In this document: positions 22,056 to 30,374 of the stretch, piece by piece | How positions within the stretch are numbered: position 1 is the stretch's first letter | Layout of the letters: the number at the start of each line of letters is the position of its first letter | Source: Conidiobolus incongruus B7586 | Taxonomy: Eukaryota > Entomophthoromycota > Entomophthoromycetes > Entomophthorales > Conidiobolaceae | DNA: 30,374 nt | Assembly (NCBI GenBank): GCA_000697335.1 | Contig: JNEM01010134.1 | Location: 1-30,374, forward strand | Direction: 5' to 3' | Notes under the pieces: model-generated | The model's input: only the letters and a program-made list of their open reading frames with translations | Told to the model about the DNA's origin: nothing | The model's database searches: none | Made by a program: the position numbers and the translations under genes

Positions 22056-22285
22056 ATTTGCACACTTTAAACTACATTTCAGGGTGTTAATAGATACTTG
22101 GCATTTTTTAATATCCATTTTAATAATTAACATTTGGAGAATTTGATATCTAATCAATTTTAATATTGAATTAATGTTTGTTTTCAATATAATAACTAGT
22201 AAATTACACATACTTGTTATATATTTCAAGAGTTCCAAAATAATCAATAATTGTTCTTTATTATCTTAAGATTCCAGATATTTTG

Positions 22286-22313
22286 TATTATTATTATTAT
22301 TATTATTATTATT
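22286..22313 (+). repeat. (ATT)n microsatellite
   Basis: A pure ATT run of about nine units; no gene nearby. Confidence 0.85.
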
Positions 22314-23429
22314 CAAATATATTAAAATAAGCTGAATTTATTGAGAAAATAATTTAATTAATATTATGTTGAGAAACATCTATTTATTAAAAAATTTAAA
22401 ATATTATACTGAAAATACGTCTTTTAATATCAGGGATTATATGATATTTAATACTAATTAAATTTATTTTTTTTTTGATAATTGATCAAAATAAAAATTA
22501 TTATTAAATTTTGATCAATGTAAAATATATCTCAATATCTAAATTGATTATTTATTCTATAATTAAATATAAAAGTGATATATTATAAAAGAGTTAAAAA
22601 AATCTCCGAATATCAATAAGTATACAATACTTATGGTTTGAACTTGGAATATATTTAATTCATTAATCCAAACAATGATAGATTTTTTTAATATAATTTT
22701 AATTCATTAATTATGATTACCAGTGTTTCTAAGCAAGATTTTCACAATTATAAGCAAATTGCTAAATTTGATTAAAAGTAAATTAATCCTAAAATTCAAT
22801 AAATATATGTATTTTATATAGAATCAAATTACTTACAGTTACAAGTAATAATAATGAAGATTATATAATATTATATTATATATTAGAACTAAAAAATTCA
22901 AAAAAATATTAACGCTATTTGGAAATTTAATATCGTTTAAAACAATGTAATACCTTACTTAAAACCATTAATATTCTTAAGTTTTAATCTTTAATTTTAG
23001 CCAACCATAATTTATAACATTTATATTTGATTTTCCTTAAATATGATTTGTTGGTATATAATGTCCATGACTCATTACTGTGTGTAAAGTATTATACAAA
23101 GATTTTAAGTACCAAGTTTTTGATTATTTATTAAATCCTTTAGTTTATTCAAAACTAATGAGTACAATTTATTATATAATTTAAACAATTATTAATATAT
23201 ATAAATTAATAAAGTTGAGTATATTAACCATAGCTTATAATACACTTGATTAAGATGTTTTTAAAATAATTTTCAAAGGTTAATTCAAGTAGGTACTAAA
23301 TATTAATTAATAAATATCATCAAATTAAACCATTCGAGTATAGCATTTAGTTTTGAATATATAATCTTTTATAATAAATATCTTTTTATAATAATTTATC
23401 AACTATATAAACATTTTTTTAATGAAAAA
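22314..23429. other. AT-rich stretch between islands f and e, gene C segment
   Basis: No gene is visible. A patch near 23001-23013 resembles 16558-16575 of the gene B segment at a similar distance from island e, but the match is too AT-rich to claim. Confidence 0.45.
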
Positions 23430-23443
23430 TCGGTCGGATTAAA
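23430..23443 (-). other. conserved noncoding island e, gene C copy
   Basis: The plus strand reads TCGGTCGGATTAAA, identical over 14 bp to 1457-1470; the first 13 bases are also in the gene B copy. It is about 1.63 kb past the gene C stop, in gene-sense orientation TTAATCCGACCGA. A CTAAATCCACT word precedes it (23488-23500), as at gene A. Confidence 0.65.
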
Positions 23444-23497
23444 TAATAAAAAATATTATGATATAATATATCAGTATCAAAAGAAGAAGAGTGGATT

Positions 23498-23514
23498 TAG
23501 GATTGTTATTTATT
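23498..23514 (-). other. conserved noncoding island d, gene C copy
   Basis: AATAAATAACAATCCTA in gene sense, the counterpart of 15962-15980 with two single-base gaps, lying between islands c and e in both segments. Confidence 0.45.
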
Positions 23515-23644
23515 CATTATTATATATCGCGGCTTTATACGTTATTACTCTAGTTAAAATAATTTGAATAATAATCAATTCATCAAAAATTACATCAAGA
23601 TATTTTCATCTATATTTAACATTTATAAAAGTTAAAATCTATCA

Positions 23645-23662
23645 TTACTTCGCCAAAAATTA
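23645..23662 (-). other. conserved noncoding island c, gene C copy (weak)
   Basis: TAATTTTTGGCGAAGTAA in gene sense, the counterpart of 15847-15864 allowing one gap. Its spacing from island b supports it more than the sequence does. Confidence 0.4.
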
Positions 23663-23712
23663 CTGTGCTAGTTATATAATATATAAAAATAGAAATTTAT
23701 AACTTGATATCT

Positions 23713-23735
23713 ATTTCCCTAGTATTAAAATCCAC
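23713..23735 (-). other. conserved noncoding island b, gene C copy
   Basis: In gene sense it starts GTGGATT and ends AATACTAGGGAAAT, 21 of 23 identical to 15764-15786. It is the best-conserved noncoding block between segments B and C. Confidence 0.65.
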
Positions 23736-23836
23736 AAGAATTTTAATTTTATTCAATAACTTTTATATATATATAAATTTATAGTGAGAATTTTTTTGTA
23801 TCAATTTTAAGTGATATTATTTTTTAAAAAAAATAT

Positions 23837-23849
23837 GGAGATTAATACC
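23837..23849 (-). other. conserved noncoding island a, gene C copy
   Basis: GGTATTAATCTCC in gene sense, a diverged match to CGCATAAATCTCC of segments A and B. The plus-strand context ATGGAGATT is shared with segment A. It lies 394 bp from island e, matching 398 bp in segment A. Confidence 0.5.
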
Positions 23850-25069
23850 ATTATTATTTTATCATCCGATAAAATAATGCTATTTTCTTGTGGATTTGAT
23901 AGTATTTAAAGTATTAAGGATTGTACATCAATAGAAATACTTATTCATATACATTTAACCATTACTATGTATTTTTGGAATATTGATAGATATAATGCAA
24001 ATTGCTATACCTTTGATTATTTCTCAATAAAATCATAATATTAAGCGCATTATTATTGAAAACAATAACGATATTATATAATAATAGCTTTATTAATTTA
24101 TTATTACAGGTTATAAAATACTAATAATAAAATCTAAAAAAATATTCAATTTTAAAGCCTAAACTTGTTTATTTGAAATAAATCTATAATCACACAAATA
24201 AGAATAAATTATAAAATGAATTATACAATTTTATATACCATTTAATAAATTTATATTTTATAAAAAAATGTATATATTTAAGAATGTTTGAAACTATTAA
24301 GATAATATATCATAAAAAATTTTTTTTGGAATAGAATATTCTAAATAATAAATGAATAAATAGAACTAAATTTTAATTTTTCTAATTATTTCTTTTTTTT
24401 GCAAAGCTCAATTATTTAATATTAATTTTAAAAAATTCTATTAAAAAGATATACATTAATATTTATTTAAAAATATTTTTTGAGTTATTTGTTTATTCAT
24501 CTTACAATAATATACTATTAAATCATAAATATCATTTATATATATATATATATATATTAGTTTAAAATAAAATATTAAATCTAATACTTGTAATTATACG
24601 ATATTGATGATTTACAAGTTTTAATGGTATAATAATAATAATAATAATTTCTAAAAATTTTAATATTTTATTAAATAAATAAAAAAATTAGTATTATTCT
24701 TTTATTTTAAAATAAATTAAATTTTAATATGATTATTATAGTTTAGAATTTTTTTTAATGAATAATTATGAAAATGATAATAGTATCATAAAGGTAACTT
24801 AATAATAATTGTGACTATTTGGTTAAAGTAAAAATAATTGTAAGAAAGAAAAAAATAAATAAAAATTTCTTAGTATTAATTTATATTATATTTAATTATT
24901 TTTAATTATATATATATATATATATTTATTTTTATTTTATTATTCAATAATATTATCACAGAAAAACTTATTTTCAAAAAAATATATTTTTTTCTTTTTA
25001 AAAATTATTAATAATATTAAGTTAGTACATAATCTTCAATGTTAGTTAATATTAATATTGTAAAATTAA
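23850..25069. other. AT-rich 3' flank of homeodomain gene C
   Basis: No gene is visible. (TA)n tracts lie at 24537-24557 and 24907-24925 and a short (AAT)n at about 24628-24649. An ATCCAC word in gene sense at about 23890 precedes island a, as in the other segments. Confidence 0.5.
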
Positions 25070-25663
25070 TTAAATCCTATTATAATTATATTTCGTTCGT
25101 CTATTTTGCCTCCTATTCTGGAACCAAACTTGAATAGTGCGCTCACTGAGATTTAACATCTTGGCCAGTTTGAGCTTCTCTTCCTGATTTGGGTAGTGAT
25201 TAACTGAGTAGTACTCATTCAGTATCGACGTCTGTTGCTTGCTGATACTCGTCCTTTTACCGGTAGTCATTCGAGGTTTTGGCAAATATTCTGGTGTATG
25301 AGGACGGTGATCAATCTTTTTGTATGTATGAGTGCTGTAGGAATTGGGTATATGACTGGGAGGCTGTGGTGAACTAGAACTTGACCCAAAGTTAGAGTCT
25401 ACAGGAGAGGGAAGGTTCGTACAGGGTACAGAATATGAAGGATCGCAAATATCAAAGATTTGTAACTGCTTGAGGCTAGGTAATTTTTCTCGTCTGCGCT
25501 CATTACATGGTAATAAAGGAGCAAGTTTGCAATTTGTAAAAGATTCCAAGCTGTTAACGTTGCTTGTAAATCTCAAAGAAGGTAGCAAAAGTTCTTGATC
25601 AGATTCACAATTCTTAATGTTATAATATGAGTCGCGGCGATGTGTGATATTAATCAAATCCAT
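25070..25663 (-). CDS. homeodomain transcription factor, paralogue C
   Basis: Predicted nuclear DNA-binding regulator of 197 residues, intronless. The homeodomain is at about 133-192 (GKRTSIS start, NHYPNQEEKLKL, recognition helix with Trp48, Gln50, Asn51, Arg53, Gln54, then RRTKY). The conserved N-terminal block at about 45-92 holds CKLAPLLP, ERRREKLPSLKQLQIF and TNLPSPVDSNF, then a Ser run and QPPSH. The frame is open to an earlier Met at 25711, but the Met at 25663 is preferred: it aligns with the starts of B (MTL) and A (MKL), and it places the TATA box 91 bp away, as in B (92 bp). The extra upstream residues have no match in the paralogues. Compared with B, about 24 of 57 homeodomain codons differ but only three residues, a sign of long purifying selection. 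Unlike A and B it has TTG rather than NMS just before the homeodomain KRT. Confidence 0.95.
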   Translation of the reverse strand: MDLINITHRRDSYYNIKNCESDQELLLPSLRFTSNVNSLESFTNCKLAPLLPCNERRREKLPSLKQLQIFDICDPSYSVPCTNLPSPVDSNFGSSSSSPQPPSHIPNSYSTHTYKKIDHRPHTPEYLPKPRMTTGKRTSISKQQTSILNEYYSVNHYPNQEEKLKLAKMLNLSERTIQVWFQNRRQNRRTKYNYNRI

Positions 25664-25746
25664 ATTTAAAAAAAATAAATAGTATCTTGAACTAATAGAT
25701 ATCAAACTCAATTGTAAAGTAAATCAATTCAGGAAGCATTCAATGC

Positions 25747-25754
25747 TATTTATA
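25747..25754 (-). promoter_or_regulatory. TATA box of homeodomain gene C
   Basis: TATAAATA on the minus strand followed by GCATTGAA, 91 bp before the preferred ATG. Context and spacing match gene B almost exactly, which supports both the promoter and the start choice. Confidence 0.6.
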
Positions 25755-28700
25755 TTACCAAAATTTACACACTTCAATGAATCTAATGATCTAAGATGTT
25801 AGACCATGAGAAATTTGATCATTTATTTTTTACTTACAGGTATTCAATATTCAATTATCACTAGTGTTTTATTACTGGTTGGAATTTTGAGTATTAGTCT
25901 ATCATACCATCTATTCAAATTTTAATTTATTTAACAGTATTTGTATTAACTGTATGAATTTGATTATATTGATACCGATATCAAGTTATCAAGTAATATG
26001 GCTCAATACCAGATCTGTTTCTAAAAGCTTATAGTAATGATAATTATAGAAATATTGGTTGATATTGGTGAATGCTTTAAGCCTTTATAGAGACTAAATT
26101 CCCATTGTAATAATGTCACACAGAACTTAAATTTAACTGGAATCATTTTATTTCTATCAAAATCACCTATTGCCTCCTCCCTATTGGTATTCCCCCTCCA
26201 TAACTTGCAATTTAGTTACACTATTTGTTATAGGTATAAGTATCCATTTTTATTATCATATTCCTGATCAATTATTCAAATTATGTTAATATTATTTTTT
26301 GAAAAAAAAAATAATTGACTTATTTGTAAATTTATTCATTGATCTTAAAATTATCACTATGTAACCTATATAATAACTTTGATAAAAAGCTGATCTTAAA
26401 AAACAGGTAATTTAATATTTTAAATATTATAATTAAAATTATTATTCATATTATTTTAATGATAATTTGACATATCTATTATAATAAATGATTTCATAAT
26501 TGAGAAATTTTTATATTTTTCGATTATATATAAGTATATAATTTATTGTCTGCGGTGATTTTTTTTAAATATCAAAATCATAAAATAATATTATATTTAT
26601 TTATAATTAATACATTGTTTATATCAATACAAAAAAGATATTATATTATTGGATAATATTTTCAATTTTTATAAATAATATTATTAAATTATTTATCTCA
26701 AATATCATATTAACAATGAGTATTTTAAAATAATTAATTAAAATATTCCATTTTTTCCTATTGAAGATAATTAATATATAAAATAATATAATTCTCAAAT
26801 TAATCATTGTTTTATTATTATGGAAAGTAATAAATAGTCTATACAAATGTATATAAATTAATGATTATATATGGAATTAAAATATTATCTGGAATTCATT
26901 GTAAAAAGTGTTAATCTCAGTTTAAATCAATAAATTTTATAGATAAATACTAATTTCTATATATTTATTTTATTCAATTAATACTTTAAATTTATAATGA
27001 GATTCATAATATATTTAAAATTTAGATATTTGATAGTACTATTCAAATAATTTAATAATATTATTTTTTTTAAAGTAAAAAAATTTTACTTTCATTTTTA
27101 TCCAATCAAATATTTCAATGAATTAAAATTTTTTAATCATATTGAGTTATAACACAAAATAATTATTAAATTATACTAAATTAGATAATTCAAATCAATT
27201 AATTTTTTACTAAAATTATTTGAGAAAATTTTACTTAGATCCCATTTTCAATTAAAATTTGATTTATTTAAATGCGAATTACTTGTTTTTTCAAGTTTTA
27301 TCAATTTTAACGGGTATTCATTTTAACCCCCAATGGGAGTAAGTAAATTTAAGTTTTTCAATATTGACCGTTTTGTATAATATTTAGTGCTGTTCATTAT
27401 TGAAACTAAGCTTAAGCTCTACTTACAATTCTTCCCCTATGACTTAATAGATATTCATATTATATTAAAGTTAAAATAGTTTTATTGATATTTATTTTTT
27501 ATGACGTCCCTTAAATATAAATATTATAACTACTTTTAAATATTAATTAGTTTAATTGTCTTCATTTGTTAATTATCGGGATTTTCAACTTAGGATCATT
27601 TGAAATATCATACTACTCTATAGAATGTTAAATGCATTGTTTAATCTATTTTAATTAATTATATTGGTGTTATATTAAAAATTTAGATTTTTATTATAAT
27701 AAGTGTGGAAATATGAATATCAGATATAATAATTTGATGATTGAGAGCGAATATTTAGATAAGAGATCGGAGAATTGAAAGTTTAAAATCAACAAAGATT
27801 GAAGTATATGATAATACACAATTGCTCACACATTCAATAGGTCAAATAATTCATCATCAATAACAATTACCTTCAAATTTCTTTTAAACATATTTCTTAG
27901 CTATATCCTTCGTACAAATATCTCAATAATTTCATTTATTTTACTAATTATTATTATTGAATAAAATACATACTTTAGAATTTTATCTAAGAATTAATAT
28001 TCTTAAATTATAATATATTTTTCTTGCAATTATATTAATTAAAATTTATTTTGAATTTAGAAAAATGAAATAAAATTATCATAAATAAATTCATATTATA
28101 ATGAGTGATTAATATATTATTATTAATTAGCATTATATTTGAATTTGAAATTATGATTATATAAAATATTATATTTTGTTTCTCGAATATTGGTTCAAGT
28201 ATTTATTAATCTAAAATCAATTTATTAAAAATGCAATGATAAAATTATTAAACATTTTAATTTGATAATATACACTCAAGTTGATAATAATTTCAAATAA
28301 TTGGAACTTTTGAAATACTTTGAGATAACTAATTTTGACCAATAAAAAAGTCAGTTTATTCTGGGTTATCATTATTAATATATTTGTTACCTTGAATTAA
28401 TATTTAATTTCAGGGTTTAGGAGTATATGGATTTTAATCAACCTATGATTTAAGGATTGAATTAGATATTGAAGCAAATCTGATCATTACAAATATACAA
28501 TAAGTTTGGTCAATTGTATGATTAAGTTTCAAGATTAATTTATATAGTAACTATAGTAAACTTAAAAAGATACTGATCAATATGTTAATTTCAGTGAAAT
28601 ACATATAAAGTATCAGTTTAACAAAATGCAACTTATTTGAGGGATTGGTGCCGATACTCTATTAAATATCATATATTGAAGCCTTTGGCAATTTTTAATT

Positions 28701-29184
28701 TTTGTTACTATTTGACTTTAATATTCAAACAATTAATCCAAATAATGGGAAAATAAGATTTTGAATTAATCATTGATTATTTAAAATGAATCCAAATTCC
28801 AATGTAAAATTATATAATTATTGGTCTAATTAATAATTTATTATACAAAGAAAGGTGAATATATAATACTATATAAAGATAAAATTATCTTCAACAGTTA
28901 TAAATGTTTAATTGTTCAGTTTACAAGTAATCTATTAATAGAAACTATTTAGAACCATTTAGCCTATCAAAAGTTTGAATATTTTAATTAAATTTTATAT
29001 TTCAAAATACAACCTTACCGATAGTACTCACATTTTTGATATCTATTATTTATTAATTAAAAGCATAATTTCTATATCCAGAACATAGAAATATTTCTAC
29101 TTTTAATTGAAACAAATATACAAGAAAAACATTTATTTTTAATATTTATATTTTTATTAATCATGATAGATTAAAAATATATTA
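25755..29184. other. AT-rich 5' flank of homeodomain gene C
   Basis: No gene is supported. More complex patches are at 25760-26260 (with the G-rich block listed separately), 27240-27450, 27700-27900 and 28380-28690. A minus-strand frame at 26646-26846 is low-complexity Ile/Asn/Phe and is not a gene. Confidence 0.5.
26172..26199 (-). other. G-rich purine-biased block upstream of gene C
   Basis: In gene C sense the block runs from GGAGGGGG through an AATACC spacer to GGGAGGAGG, about 510-540 bp before the ATG. It stands out sharply from the AT background. It could be a zinc-finger binding site or a structured DNA element. No counterpart upstream of A or B was found. Confidence 0.4.
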
Positions 29185-29460
29185 TTGTGAGATCCCAAAG
29201 TGCTACCCTTGACACTATTTCTAACCTCAGGTTTCTATTCTATAAGTAGCTTTTACCTTAATTCACCATTACTTACGACGTATGTTCCAATATTGATCAG
29301 TTTAAATTACTAAATCCAATACCTGTTAATGCTTAACCAAATATTATTCCAAACACCACTTCAGTCAATATATCCTGAGATACACTTACCTATTATTAGG
29401 TAACAATATTAGTTATTGCCCCTCACATTACACCATCCATAATACTCATAGAGAAACTAC
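29185..29460. other. G+C-richer noncoding island upstream of gene C
   Basis: About 275 bp of normal-complexity sequence in the desert, 3.5-3.8 kb upstream of gene C. It includes a perfect 7-bp hairpin TTACCTA-TTAT-TAGGTAA at 29386-29403. Only short frames are open (about 25 codons), so it is not coding by itself. A regulatory region or an ncRNA is possible. It shares GTGCT(T)ACCCTT with the island at 7311-7385, which lies at a similar distance from gene A, but this is a weak match. Confidence 0.35.
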
Positions 29461-30374
29461 ATCATTATCAATACAAACTATTGAACAATTAATCAATTCA
29501 ATTTATTTTTTATCAAGATATTATCAAAACATTATACATAATATTTTTAATATTGAAATGTTATTATATTAGTAGCTATAGATATTGATTTTAGTATTGA
29601 CATAATATTTAAGCTGGACATTCCTTACGGTAGTTAATTAGATATCATCAATAGTTTTCTAATTATCCATTTCAAATATTTTTACTGATTTTTTTATTAG
29701 TTATTGGTAATATTGAGAAAACAATCAATCAGTAATATAATCTTCAAAAGTATATAAATGCCTATAATTAGGCCACGTTATCTGTTGTTATATATAATAA
29801 TATTTTCAAGTTATAATCACCAATCAATGAATTTCATATAGTTACTAAGCCAGTATATTAGCATAAAACCTGATTATCGTTCTTTTTCTAAAATTCAATT
29901 CATTCTTATTATTTATTTAATTATAAATTATCAATTTATTCCAATAATTTATTAAACTCCAATGGGTGTTAAAATGTTGAATAAAAAATAATTAATATAA
30001 TGTTAAAAATTTATCTTTTCATATAATAATTGAATATAATAGAACTTAAAAATATTTTATGATATTTATCAAAATATGGTTCAGAGTTATTTTTTTTTGA
30101 TAAAATCATTAGTAATAAATTATTTTAAGAAATGTTTATATAATTAATTGAATATATTATATAATATTAATATTTAATTAAACTTGTTAATATTATAGTT
30201 CTTCTAAGTATTTGTTTAATTTAATTAAATATATAGATATTTTAAAACGATTGAGGATATAAAGCTAATTATTTAGCAATATAAGGTTTATAATAATTGA
30301 ATTTTTAAAATTTTTTAAAATATAAATATAAAAGAAAAGCAATAGATAATTATTAATAGTTAATTAAAATATAA
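29461..30374. other. AT-rich stretch to the window end
   Basis: I see no gene, RNA or notable repeat here. Confidence 0.5.

Noticed and set aside
21909-22247. 112-codon minus-strand frame overlapping island f, considered as a gene
   Set aside because: The N-terminal half is low-complexity Ile/Leu/Asn typical of AT-rich DNA, no protein family is recognisable, and the matching region near gene B has no Met and stops soon after. Only the 31-bp island is shared, so I list that instead.
14188-25663. Possibility that the homeodomain genes form an HD1/HD2 mating-type pair
   Set aside because: All three are the same homeodomain class with 93-95% identical domains and no TALE-type insertion; a mating pair would contain two different classes.
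26646-26846. 66-codon minus-strand frame
   Set aside because: Composed almost wholly of Ile, Asn, Phe, Leu and Lys from AT-rich codons, with no paralogue or motif; a random open frame.

Overview
This window is an extremely AT-rich (roughly one fifth G+C by eye), gene-poor piece of a eukaryotic nuclear genome. It has intronless homeodomain genes with TATA boxes, class II tRNA-Leu genes with internal A and B boxes, and part of a mariner transposase. The homeodomains have Gln50, Asn51 and Gln54 in the recognition helix (WFQNRRQ), a pattern more usual in fungi than in animals. A fungus with a large AT-rich genome is my best guess, but the lineage is not proven.

Layout: a 5'-truncated mariner transposase (3-488, +); homeodomain gene A (3299-3871, -); tRNA-Leu(CAA) copy 1 (8971-9053, -); homeodomain gene B (14188-14790, +); tRNA-Leu(CAA) copy 2 (20609-20691, -); homeodomain gene C (25070-25663, -). 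Homeodomain and tRNA genes alternate about every 5 kb (4.4-5.8 kb gaps). The rest is AT desert with microsatellites and a few islands of more complex sequence. Genes A and B are head to head around tRNA copy 1; genes B and C are tail to tail around tRNA copy 2.

The three homeodomain proteins are full-length paralogues of about 190-200 residues. They share a conserved N-terminal block (a LAP/PPILP...RR...LPS(L/I)KQLQI motif and a TNLPSPVxSNF motif) and a C-terminal homeodomain that is about 93-95% identical. Their silent codon positions are heavily diverged, so the duplication looks old and the proteins strongly constrained. Comparing the copies moves two starts inward (A to 3871, C to 25663) and shows a shared TATA-box context.

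The most interesting signal is outside the genes. Downstream of each homeodomain gene, in the same order and orientation relative to that gene, lie short conserved islands in otherwise diverged AT-rich DNA. Island a (ATAAATCTCC type) and island e (TTAATCCGACCGA) occur at all three genes, 394-427 bp apart. Islands b, c, d and f are shared by genes B and C only. This suggests that the window is built from old duplicated segments, each a homeodomain gene plus a noncoding regulatory or ncRNA landscape. In the gene A segment the mariner sits about where island f would be expected.
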